A stretch of 64,000 nucleotides of DNA from Cryptomeria japonica (Eukaryota; Streptophyta; Pinopsida; Cupressales; Cupressaceae): positions 826,024,397-826,088,396 of the forward strand of contig NC_081411.1 in assembly GCF_030272615.1 (NCBI RefSeq), in the 5' to 3' direction. A program made the translations under genes and the position numbers. Under the pieces are notes generated by a model. It had not been told where the DNA came from. It did not search any database and saw nothing but the letters and a program-made list of their open reading frames with translations. Positions 32,942 to 42,897 of the stretch are shown in pieces; within the stretch, counting starts at the first letter, position 1, and the number at the start of each line of letters is the position of its first letter.

Positions 32942-34145
32942 TGATGAATACTAAGAGGGGGGGGGGGTGAATTAGTATACCAAAAATTACTAAACTTAAA
33001 CACTTAAACAGATTAGCAGTAAACCGATATAACAATTTTACTAGAAAACTGGTTAACACAAATGCAAACCAAACAACAAATAAGGCACTCACCCACAGAC
33101 CACAATCACCATAACACAAGAGATTTTGACTTGGAAACCCAAACGGGAAAAAACACAGTGAGATGAAACTCACAAGTAACTATCTACAGAATAGTAACTA
33201 GACTGGTTAAGGTCATACAATGTTCTTCACCAGAATAGATCCTATTAGGAATCTCAATCTCTGTTAGGAGATACGTCCGATTAAAGACTACCTTGTGAGA
33301 GGATTTCAGATCCACAGTTGTGAACCACCTTGTTAGAGGATTTACAAAGGCTTTGCCAAGCCTACCCAGTTAAGGGTTACAGACTTGTCAAAGATGTAAG
33401 TAATCAACAAGTGAGTGATCTAAATACTAGCACAGTATGCGTGGTTAGATCCTTGATAGCTCATTGTTAATGCATTTTAGCATTACTTCAGTCTTCAATC
33501 TCTTCACAATCTTTTTCTTCACACAGACCTAATCTTCTTCTATGATTGCACATGCAAAAACTTCATCAACCACACAAAAACCCTAATAGCTTCTCTTACT
33601 AAAAACCCTAGACATGATGTCCTTAAAAAGGATTCTTATTTCATATCTGTCCAATAGGATTACATTGCAAGTTCCTAGGTTCATTGCATCTAGACACATT
33701 TGGTAACACGACACAAAATCACCGTCAAAGTTTTGATGGATGGTAACTCATCACAAATGGTTGGTAACTCATCACAGAGTATTACTGGTTCATACAATTT
33801 ACCGATTACCGGTTGGCAACTCATCACAGAGTAATACCGGTTCAAATATTAAGCCGATTACCAGTTGTCAAAATGAAGACTGGGAAAATGATAACTGCCG
33901 CTTTAGTTCCTTTGTTCCGCTTGAGATCCTCGAACCGCTTGAGGTCTTCATACCACTTGGCTTTTCATTCCTCTTGAGATTGATAAACACTTTCTGCAAA
34001 ACACCGATAGTCTAAAGACTAAAATACATAATACTGGTTCAGAACAAATACTGGTTGAGGATAACTCATTCATACAAAAAGTGATCTCAAAGCAAGTGTG
34101 TGTCCATCAATGACAATCACAACATAATCATAAAAAATGCCAACA
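32942..34145 (-). repeat. Element E 3' LTR
   Basis: TGTTGGCATTTTTTATG to TATTCATCA in element orientation. A G-run of about 11 near 32956 (seven in the other copy) recalls the G-run of A and G. ACCGGTT/ACTGGTT motifs recur at about 33780-33870. Confidence 0.93.
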
Positions 34146-34160
34146 ATCTCCCCCTTTGGC
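34146..34160 (-). other. Element E polypurine tract
   Basis: GCCAAAGGGGGAGAT in element orientation, identical to the tracts of A and G. The identity extends for at least eight more bases outward (CCATCAAT). The 34161-34431 stretch after it is 3' untranslated, with no gene seen. Confidence 0.88.
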
Positions 34161-34431
34161 ATTGATGGCAACACGTAGGAAATTTTTTGACATCTAAGTG
34201 TTTTACAACAAAAATATGCCATAATCAAAATTACTCCCCCGAAGCATATACACTATCCCTTTTGCAAAAAATACAATGTATACTACTCCCTTATAGAGAT
34301 AAACATGAAAGTATACATAGCATGCATCAAAATTTTAAATACAGAATACTACTCCCCCTTTACCAACAATGACAAAGTACAACTGAATAACCCCTATTTT
34401 CATTATCATTAAAATCATAAGAGTTTATGAT

Positions 34432-37400
34432 AATAAAGAGTGAAACTTGTCAAAAACATATTTAAAGTCCTGCATAAATGTCTTCATGGATAAAGACCAT
34501 GATTCAAGCAATGAGGTAGCGACCTCACTTTCCATTTACATCTGGGATACCTGTTCTTCCATGGCATCCAAGGTACTCATCTCTTGAGTGACCGTTAAGG
34601 CATCCAGATTGAGATAGCACTTCTGAAGTATTTGTAGTCTTGGTAGTAGAACTAGTTAAAGTTCCTGCAAATCTTAGGTGCGGTTGCTGATCTCTAACTC
34701 TATTCTTGTAGTCTAAAGTTGAAACCGGTGAACAGTTTACCCATATATGGTGAAGGAATCATAGGGCGTCTTGAAGGTGCTTATGTATGCCTGCAAGTCA
34801 GATTGCATTTTGTCTTTCTGAGCAAGCACATCATCACATAATAGATGGGGTTGGCATATCTTACTTAGCAACAGATTCCCCTCACTAGAGCATCTCTTAT
34901 ATCCTTCTGTGCTTTCTGTAGTTTGGACCGGAGCTCATTTAACTTCTTCACCAAGGCAGTGTTCAGAGCCTTTTGATGCTTCTTTTGAGCATTGGCTTCA
35001 GCAACATCTTCCAAGCATTGCACCTAGTCCTCTACAACTGTACATAATAGTTTCAGTTGAGCTAGAGAGGAATCGATACTTGGGAGGTTGGTACCAGGAA
35101 TCAAACTGGTAAGAGTTTCTACCGCAGTTTGAATAACATCTTGTTCCTTCTTCCTCCTTAGCACTTCTAGTCGCTCTTGGGAAAGCTTAATGCTTTGCAA
35201 CAGCTCCGTTTTATTTGTAGATTGGAGGCCAATAGGACTAGTAATATCAGCTGGTTTATCTTGACTATCAGTTGCCTTTGGGGTCTCCCCTGTGTGCTCT
35301 TTGCCGCTTCCTCCTTGTCCTTGCCTTTTTTCTTTTCTTCTTCTGCCTTCTTTTGCTCCTTTGCTTCTTTCTTTCTTTTCTCTTCTTCCTCTTTCCTTTC
35401 TTCTTCTTTCTGCTTCTCTTCTTCTTTCTTCTCCTCTTCCTTCTTCTTCTTCTCCTCTTCCTATTTCTTCTTCTCCTCTTCCTGCTTCCTCTTCTCCTCT
35501 TCTTTTCTCTTCTCCTGTTCCTATTTCTTTTCTTCTTCTTTTCTCTTCTCCTCCTCCTCTTTGCTCTTTTTCTCCTCTTCTATTTGTTTCCTCTTCTCTT
35601 CCTATTTTCTCTTTTCCTCCTCTTGTTTCTTTTTCTTTGTCCGCTTGCTCTCTGTCAGCCTTATCTTTGTCCTGTTTCTCCTTGTCCATTTTCTCTGTCA
35701 TATTTTTCCTTTGGTGCATCAGGAGTGACATTTTCACTATCCAAGGCATCAACATCAATAGGGTCCATTTGATCAGTGACTTGTTCTCCTTCACTATTAT
35801 ATACCTCATCCGATTGTCTAGTTTCTGGTTCTTGCTCAGCCTTCTTGTTGGATTCAAACACTTGGTGCAACCTCAGAGCGGCTTTGGTATGAGAGTGGGT
35901 ATCTTTTACCAATTCAAGGATTTTTCCTTCTATCAACAAGAGTCTCCTTCTTCTCATGAAGAAGAGGCCTTTATATTTTTCCAAAACTTCATAGAAATCT
36001 GAATTAGATACATCAGGAAAATATTGTGCAAATATTTCCTCTCTTATCTCCTGTTCCTTTTCTATGGAAATGCACCATTTGTTGTCTAAAGAATTGTATA
36101 AAGAATCTGGTGTCACAGATTTAATTTCTGATGGCCACCAGTCATAAATACATAAATATTGAATGACTTCCTGTTCTACTTCCTCCTTCTCATTGTCATT
36201 GAAATCATCAAAATAATCTACTAAATCACTCAACACTTTTCTCCTAATGTTCTTAATAGTTCTTTGACAATGTGTCAAAGGTTTGTAAGAGAAAATATCA
36301 ATATTTACTGGTACTGATGATGCCGGTTCATTGCTAGTTGTCTTTGTCTTCTTCCTTGTTTGCCTAGTCTTCTTAGGTTGTTCTTCAGATTTTGTATCCT
36401 CTGAGTCTGATGTGTTGCCTTTAGTCTTCCGCTTCCTCTCAAATACCTTGGTGGGTGCAACTTATGGTTTCTTCTTTGCCGGTGACCGCTTGGTTACTTT
36501 AGGACTTGCTAAAGTAACCAGTGCTGATATAGATGGCACTGCCTTTCCCTTCTTCACTGAGGGATCTCTAACCAGTGTAACCCTTTCCAGATAGGTGCCG
36601 GTTCTCTTCTTCTTAGGATCAAGCGGTGAGGCAAGTAGGGTATAAGCATACCCATCTAGCATATCATACATTACCTCATATCCCATAGGTTCCACCACTT
36701 CTTTTCTAGGCTCAACTACCTCCATTATGCACTCATCTACTCTGATGGTGAAGCAGATGTCCTCTTCATACTTCTTGATAATATCACTCGATATTCTCAC
36801 CCTTTGGCTCATCTTGCGTTTGAACTCATCAAAGTATTTGTTCAGAACTTCAGGATAACTAGTTCCAACCGCTTGCATACTTTCTCTAATTTGCTTGGTA
36901 ACCGGTTGGTCAGCAGACCACTAAATATTCTCGACTCCTAGGAAATAGCCTTGGAAGTAGAAGAACAATTTGACCAATAGTTGTCCAAATTTAAATTTCA
37001 AGGCATTGTCCTGTTTAATTGACTTCAGGTTCACCAGAAGTTTCCTTTGCATACAAGTGCATAAATCAAACGAGGCATCTTCCATGATCATCCTATAGGT
37101 GGCATTTACCACTGCAGTAGAGACAGAGTTAATTCTGCTAGCATAGAATGTTTGGTAACCTATCACCATGTAGGCATATTTGACCAAGTCATCCTTGATG
37201 GTATTGACTATCATTCCTTGTTGGTCGCTCATAGAACCGGTGAGCTTAGTCATTTCGATCTTGATGACCTTCCTTAGGGCTGGTACTTCTTCAACATTAC
37301 AGAAACCGGTGACGACATGAATCGCTTTCGGTGTGATGTCATGTGTCCTCTCTAAATACATTTTGTCACCGTGCACTCTGCTTAGAATGATGCGAATGTG

Positions 37401-37687
37401 ATCATCTGTAAATTCTTCAAGGAAATAGACCCATTGTGAAGCTTCTTCTTTTCCAAGATGTTGTATTCCGGTTTGATCTTCTTGTCCTTCCCACAGAATA
37501 AGCTTAACTGAGAATGGATCACTAGAGATCCCAGGTCTTCAATTTTACAGTCAATATAATCTGAAACACCTTCCTCCACTATAACACCAATGGGTATTTA
37601 GGATAGGGCATTATATTTTGCCTTCCGTTGAATGAAATCTATTGAATCAACGGGTGTACTAGAACTAGAGTGTGATGCAAAAGCCAT
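34432..37687 (-). pseudogene. Element E ORF2: long charged protein of unknown family, broken
   Basis: The start is chosen at 37687 (MAFASHSSSSTPVDSIDF). The N-terminal ~300 codons look globular (landmarks CKIEDLGSLVIHSQL, KAIHVVTGFCNVEEVPALRK, IVNTIKDDLVKYAYMVIGYQ). Next come a basic stretch (KRSPAKKKP, KKTRQTRKKTKTT; 36390-36480), a mid domain (LVDYFDDFNDNEKEEVEQEV, near 36200), a Glu/Lys/Arg low-complexity region (about 35330-35650) and a helical tail ending near 34432. A frame change near 35705, another near 34865 and several stops break it. I see no signal peptide or membrane segment, so an env role is not supported. I do not recognise the family; capture of a host gene is possible. Confidence 0.6.
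35330..35645. repeat. Polypyrimidine/polypurine minisatellite inside E ORF2
   Basis: About 300 bases of nearly pure C/T on the + strand, built of variants such as TTCTTCTCCTCTTCC. On the coding strand they give Glu/Arg/Lys/Gly repeats (GEEKRRGEEE-like). Long + strand frames over it, rich in Ser, Phe and Leu, are composition artefacts. Confidence 0.85.
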
Positions 37688-38111
37688 GATAAACAGAGAA
37701 ACTCAAAAAACACCTTCGCAAGTCGATATTTAGGGCTTGTGAATTCCACTTCACCACACACTACTTCAGTTGCTGGATTACTGCTTTGAGTTCTACACTC
37801 GACTGATTGATATTGTTTTCGGATTCTTCTTCAAGGTTTTGAAATCTCTCTGAATTGCAAGAAAAATCACCTTTTGTTGCTCTGCACTTGAAAAGTTCTT
37901 CGCTCGCAAATTGATAAGTGAAAATGACTTTAAAATTCCTTTTAAATGAATTCTTCACCTAGCATAATAAATGCTCCACCATTAGGGCGTAAACCCTAAT
38001 TTGCTTTTTACCATTCCTGGTCTTCTACCAATTGACAGGTATCACATACCAGTGTAAACTGGGGATTCGAAACATTTCACCAATTTGCTTCCCCCTAAGC
38101 TTTTCTGAAGC
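37688..38111 (-). other. Element E spacer between ORF1 and ORF2
   Basis: Stops occur in the ORF1 frame, and the only open frame (37761-37958) has no recognisable domain. The 424-bp gap means that ORF2 would need its own mRNA, splicing or internal initiation. I see no clear splice pair or promoter box. Confidence 0.5.
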
Positions 38112-39392
38112 TTAGTGTGCCAGTTCAGCGACTTCCACACTAGGTGCAGAAACCGGTTCTTCTTGAGTCACTTCTTCAGGTTTCTTCTTCCATGTTGTCT
38201 TCATATCTATTTTAATAGTTTCAACATCAATCTTTCCTTCTGGAGTGACTGGTATATCATCCGATATATTCTTTCTCATTCTGCAGATTCTTGCTATGTG
38301 ACCCGGTTTGTTGCAATGATAGCAAACCATTCCAAGTGCTCTCCAAGGTCCATTATTCATGTTTCCATTCTTCCTTCTGCATGTTGCAGCAGTGTGACTA
38401 CTACCATGATAGATCAAACAGGTTGCTCTCCATCCAGTTGCCGCTTGATAGCCACCGCTACCTGACTGATGATTATAGGTATTAAACTAGTTTGGATTCC
38501 GGTTCCCAGAGGGTTCAGGAAAAACTCCTTGACTCCTTTGAGGATACCTTCCGGTGTTGTGCATGCCAAACCTGCATTCAAATGCTCTATGCCCAAACTT
38601 GTTGCATGCATAACAATTTCTATTGAATCTATTGGATCTAGGCTTATTGTTTAGAAAGTAAGGAAAGTTATTGTAAGCCTTATTTCTACATACAATAGCA
38701 GTATGTCCTTCCTTGAGATAATTAAAGCAAATAGGTTTGAACTTTTTCTTACCTTTTTCCTTTGATGTCAGTTGCTTCTTTGATGCTACATCTTTTGTTC
38801 CAGAGGTCTCACCTTCCTCATAACCAAAAAAACTAAGTCCAGTGGTATTTTTCACCGGTTTCACTGATTCAAGCTTTTGTTCTAGCTTAATAGTGCTCTT
38901 ATTGAATTTGGCAAGTATTTCCTTTGACTCAATGAGTTCTTTGGAAATATCAGCATTGGACTCCTTCAAGGTTGCATTTTCAGAAATAGCCAAGTTTAGT
39001 TCACCTTGCATTTCTTCTTTTTCTAGTTTACTCTCTTGGAGATGAGCGGTAAGTGCACTGATTTCTTGCTTTAGCTTAAAGATTTCATGATCTTTGTCTT
39101 TTACTAGATCTTCAGCTTTTCTCCAGCTCTCAAGCTCTTGACACATCACGATAGTCAGTCCTTCCAATTCCCTTCTTAGGTTGGCATTAGACTCATTCAA
39201 TTTTTAAACTTCTTCAACTAGGGCTTCCATTTCCGCTTCATCAGAGGAACTGTTTTCAGTAAGCTCCATCAGTTTCTCAGCATGTTCTCTTCTTTTTGCC
39301 AGAGAGGACTTATACTTGACTTTGAGTTCATCATAGGCTTTCTCAGTCTGAGTGAGCAGATGAGTAAGTTCCCTCACAGTGTATTCCCCCAT
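38112..39392 (-). pseudogene. Element E ORF1: coiled-coil, four-zinc-knuckle nucleocapsid-like protein
   Basis: Exactly 427 codons including the stop, in one frame, broken only by stops at 39204 and 38487. It starts 50 bases inside the 5' LTR (MGEYTVRELTHLL). Residues ~10-180 are heptad-rich and charged, a probable coiled coil (IFKLKQEISALTAHLQESKL). Four CCHC-like knuckles follow: CFNYLKEGHTAIVC, CYACNKFGHRAFEC, a diverged one (CLIYHGSSHTAATC) and CYHCNKPGHIARIC. In the first and third the second Cys is Tyr. The usual copia capsid-like gag domain is absent. The protein resembles only the C-terminal, nucleic-acid-binding end of copia gag, so it may bind E RNA for packaging in helper particles. 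Confidence 0.75.
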
Positions 39393-39428
39393 ATCTCTTT
39401 CCAAGTGGTTAAACTTATAGAAAGGTTG

Positions 39429-39440
39429 GTTTTGATACCA
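39429..39440 (-). other. Element E primer binding site (tRNA-Met type)
   Basis: TGGTATCAAAAC in element orientation, two bases from the 5' LTR, with two changes from TGGTATCAGAGC. Confidence 0.88.
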
Positions 39441-39442
39441 AT

Positions 39443-40651
39443 TGATGAATACTAAGAGGGGGGGTGAATTAGTATACCAAAAATTATTGAACTTAAACAC
39501 TTAAATAGTTTAGCAGTAAACCAATATAATAGTTTTACTAACAAACCGGTTAACACAAATGCAAACCAAACAACAAAAAAGGCATTCACCAACAGAAGCA
39601 CAATCACCATAACACAAGAGATTTTGACGTGGAAACCCAAATGGGAAAAACCACAGTGAGATGAAGCTCACAAGTAACTATCTGCAGAATACTAACCTGA
39701 CCAGTTAAGGTCATACAATGTTCTTCACCAGAACAGATCCTGTTAGGAATCTCAATCTCTGTTAGGAGATAAGTCCGATTAAAGGCTACCTTGTGAGAGG
39801 ATTTCAGATCCACAGTTGTGAACCATCTTTTTAGAGGAATTACAAAGGCTTTGCCAGACCTACCTGGTTAAGGGTTACAAAATTGTCGAAGATGTAAGTA
39901 ATCAACAAGTGAGTGATCTAAATACTAGCACATTATGCTTGGTTAGATCCTTGATAGCTCATTGTTAATGCATTTCAGCATTGCTTTAGTCTTCAATCTC
40001 TTCACACTCTTTTTCTTCACACAGACCTAATTTTCATCTGTGATCGCACATGCAAAAACTTCATCAACCACACAAAAACCCTAACAACTTCTCTTACTAA
40101 AACCCTAGACATGATGTCCTTAAAAAGGAATCTGATTTCATGTCGATCCAATAGGATTATATTGCAAGTTCCTAGGTTCATTGCATCTAGACACATTTGG
40201 TAACACGACACAAAATCACCATCAAAGTGTCGGTGGATGGTAACTCATCACAAAGATAATACCGGTTGGTAACGCATCACAGAGTATTACTGGTTCATAC
40301 AATTTTACCGATTACCAGTTGGTAACTCATCACAAAGTAATATCGGTTCAAATATTAAACCGATTACCGGTTGTCAAAATGAAGACTGGGAAAATGATAA
40401 CCGCCTCTTTAGTGACTTTGTTCTGGTTGAGATCCTTGAACCGCTTGAGGTCTTCATACCACTTGGCTTTTCAATCCTCTTGAGATCGGTAAACACTTTC
40501 TACGAAACACCGATAGTCTAAAGACTAAAATACATAATACCGGTTCGGAACAAATACTGGTTGAGCATAACTCATTCATACAAAAAGTGATCTCAAAGCA
40601 AGTGTGTGTCCATCAATGACAATCAAAACATAATCATAAAAAATGCCAACA
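39443..40651 (-). repeat. Element E 5' LTR
   Basis: 1209 bp, same termini as the 3' copy. In U3 a ~20-base phrase built on GGTAACTCATCACA recurs near 40237, 40270 and 40320, next to ACCGGTT and ACCGATT boxes. Confidence 0.93.
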
Positions 40652-41698
40652 TACTTTACAAGATGCCTTAATTCTATGTTTAGATAATGTTAATGATTCT
40701 TGGTTAATAGATTCAGGGGCTTCATTTCATGCCACACCCCATAGAAAATATTTTTTATTTTATGTTCAAGGTAATTTTGGACAAGTATATTTGGGTGATG
40801 ATGGGCCTTATTATATTGTTGGAAAAGGCAAGATAGAAATCAAGTTGCAGAATGGAAATGATTGGTTGCTGCAAGAGGTAAGGCATGCCCCTAATTTAAG
40901 AAGAAATTTAATCTCTGTAGGACAACTGGGTAGTGAAGGATGCATAGTTACCTTTATAGACAATGTTTGGAAGGTCACTAAAGATGCATTGGTAGTATCT
41001 AAAGGTGAATAGGTAGGCACATTTTATCTATGTAATGGTAATACTTATTATATCGTAGCTGCTACAAAAAAAGTTGTTGTAGGGATAGCTACAATAGATG
41101 TTGCAAGGACTAATTCAAAATTGTGAAACCATAGACTTCAACACATGAGTGAGAAAGGAATTAGAATCCTTCACTCTAAAAATTTGTTGCTAGGACAGAA
41201 GTAGATTGATTTAGAGTTATGTGAAAACTATGTTTACGACAAACAAAAAAAGTTTGATTTCTCAAGGTTGGGAAAGAGAAGAAGAGTTAGAAGTTAGAGT
41301 TTGTGCATTGATATGTATGGGGACTGACTCAGGTATCATCTCTTGGTGTCTCTTGTTATTATGTTATCTTATAGATGATGCAAATAGGAAAACATGGGTG
41401 TATTTCCTAAAACATAAATCAAATGTTTTTGAAACTTTTGAGAAATGGAAAGCTTTGGTTGAGAATGAGATAGGAAAAAGCTTGAAGTGTCTCAAATTTG
41501 ATAATGGAGGCAAGTATTGTAGAAATAATTTGAAGATAAATGTTCCTTCAATGAAATCCGAAGGTAGAAGATGGTTGCAAGAACCCCACAAGAAAATGGC
41601 GTGTCAGAGAGAATGAATAGGATCATCATGGAGAATGGAAGGAGCATGAGATTGCATGTTGGACTACCCCTACATTTATAGGTAGATGTTGTACATAC
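40652..41698 (+). pseudogene. Element D protease and integrase N-terminal part, broken
   Basis: Resumes D's polyprotein after E. The protease site is SWLIDSGASFHATPHR (D of D-S-G at 40710), with an open stretch VRHAPNLRRNLISVGQL to 41012. The integrase zinc region follows (HRLQHMSEKGIRILHSKNLL near 41130-41190), with a stop inside. The core is split over two frames: KTWVYFLKHKSNVFETF (near 41390) and LKCLKFDNGGKYC (near 41490), where the second catalytic Asp is present. F interrupts the gene at 41698, just before the block that resumes at 63673. Confidence 0.85.
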
Positions 41699-42883
41699 TG
41701 TGTCAACTTGAATTTCATCATCAGAATAGTACCTGCAACATATTAGTATCACAAAATACAAAGGAAATGCTATAGGAAATCCAAACTCAACCTTGAAACT
41801 ACATGAAATTGATATAAAATAAAAACACTATTATTACCTTCATGATTTAAGTTTCATTGCGTCCTAAATCCACTATTCCTGGTTGCAGATGATTTGCTCT
41901 CAGACAAGCACTGGTAGCTTCCAAGATGGCATATGAAGAATGGATTGATAATTGATAGTTAACTGATACTATGATATGCAATGCAAATGATTTAAAGCTA
42001 AATGATTATGCTAAATGATAAATGCTAAATTTGCTAATTTGCTTCAAGATAAAAACTCACAGATGCATAAGTTTTACTCAAATTTTTAAATTGAAGACTA
42101 GCTCTTTCTCAACTCAAATGCCTACTTTTATAGATTTGTGAGAGGACAAGATGATGTGTCTTGGATCAATGGTCATGATCAAATTTGCAAATTTGGATGG
42201 CTGTGAACAAAGGTAAAGGTTGAGAGAAAGGGGGAAGGAGAAGAGACGTGTCACTCATCTCACCTTGACTGGGTTGCTGACTGAGGGAATCTAGGGATGG
42301 TTGGAGAAGATTTAGGCATGAGAGGATAAGTGAACTCAAGTCCTTCCTTAGATATAGGGATGTTAGAGAGAATATAGAAGAAGACTAAGAAATATGTGTA
42401 CGTACACAATATTTCATTTATTTTGGAAGTTGGAGATAAGTGGCTAATAAATGTTTTGTTTATTTAATTTTGTTGAATTAATTTAGCCACATGATGGATG
42501 AGTTGGTAAAGGAAAGATGAAGTGGAGATGGAAGATGAGTTGGAAATGAATTAAATAATTTTAAGAAATCATTTAATATTTTAGACTATAGGATAGAAGA
42601 ATAACCATTAAATTTTAGATATTTAATTGATTGATTTGAGGAATAACTAAATATTAGATATTTAATTAATTGATTTGAAGAATAATTAAATATTAGATAT
42701 TTAATTAATTGATTAGAAGAAAATAATAAATGAATTAATTAATAAAATATTTAAATTAAATTAATTAATAGAAAGACACGAAATAAATTAAATAAAATAA
42801 TCCTTTCAAATTGACTATTTAATAGAAGAATATAATTATTAAATATTTATTTAATCACTCATAGCCATTTTTATGTGTATACA
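41699..42883 (-). repeat. Element F 3' LTR
   Basis: 1185 bp. Compared with the other LTR it has about 67 extra bases around 42366-42432, bordered by GTTAGAGA/GTTGGAGA. That fits a deletion between short repeats in the 5' LTR. It contains a TGTGTACGTACACA palindrome near 42393. Confidence 0.93.
42599..42722. repeat. Three ~40-bp tandem units in F LTR
   Basis: Units share ATTAGATATTTAATTAATTG and a trailing GAAGAATAA. Three near-identical AT-rich copies lie here, and the matching set is at 63383-63503. Confidence 0.85.
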
Positions 42884-42897
42884 TTTTGCCCCTGTTT
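42884..42897 (-). other. Element F polypurine tract
   Basis: In element orientation AAACAGGGGCAAAA lies directly upstream of the 3' LTR. Confidence 0.75.

Larger units (their letters stand above)
32942..40651 (-). mobile_element. Element E: non-autonomous copia-type LTR element with two novel ORFs
   Basis: A 7710-bp element with LTRs of 1204 and 1209 bp, PBS, PPT and an exact target duplication tactt (32937-32941, 40652-40656). In element order it encodes ORF1 (39392-38112; coiled coil plus zinc knuckles) and ORF2 (37687-34432; long, charged, unknown). There is no protease, integrase, RT or RNase H. Its PPT, PBS and LTR end motifs match those of the A/G copia family, so that family is the likely helper. 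I counted about 22 differences in ~265 aligned LTR bases. It interrupts the gag of D. Confidence 0.93.

Noticed and set aside
35177-36002. Long + strand open frames rich in Ser, Phe, Leu (three frames)
   Set aside because: They are open in several frames at once because the DNA is nearly pure pyrimidine. The coding strand is the - strand (E ORF2).
34432-37687. ORF2 of E as an env gene
   Set aside because: Its position after gag could suggest env, but I see no signal peptide, membrane anchor or cleavage site. The protein is charged and nuclear-like.
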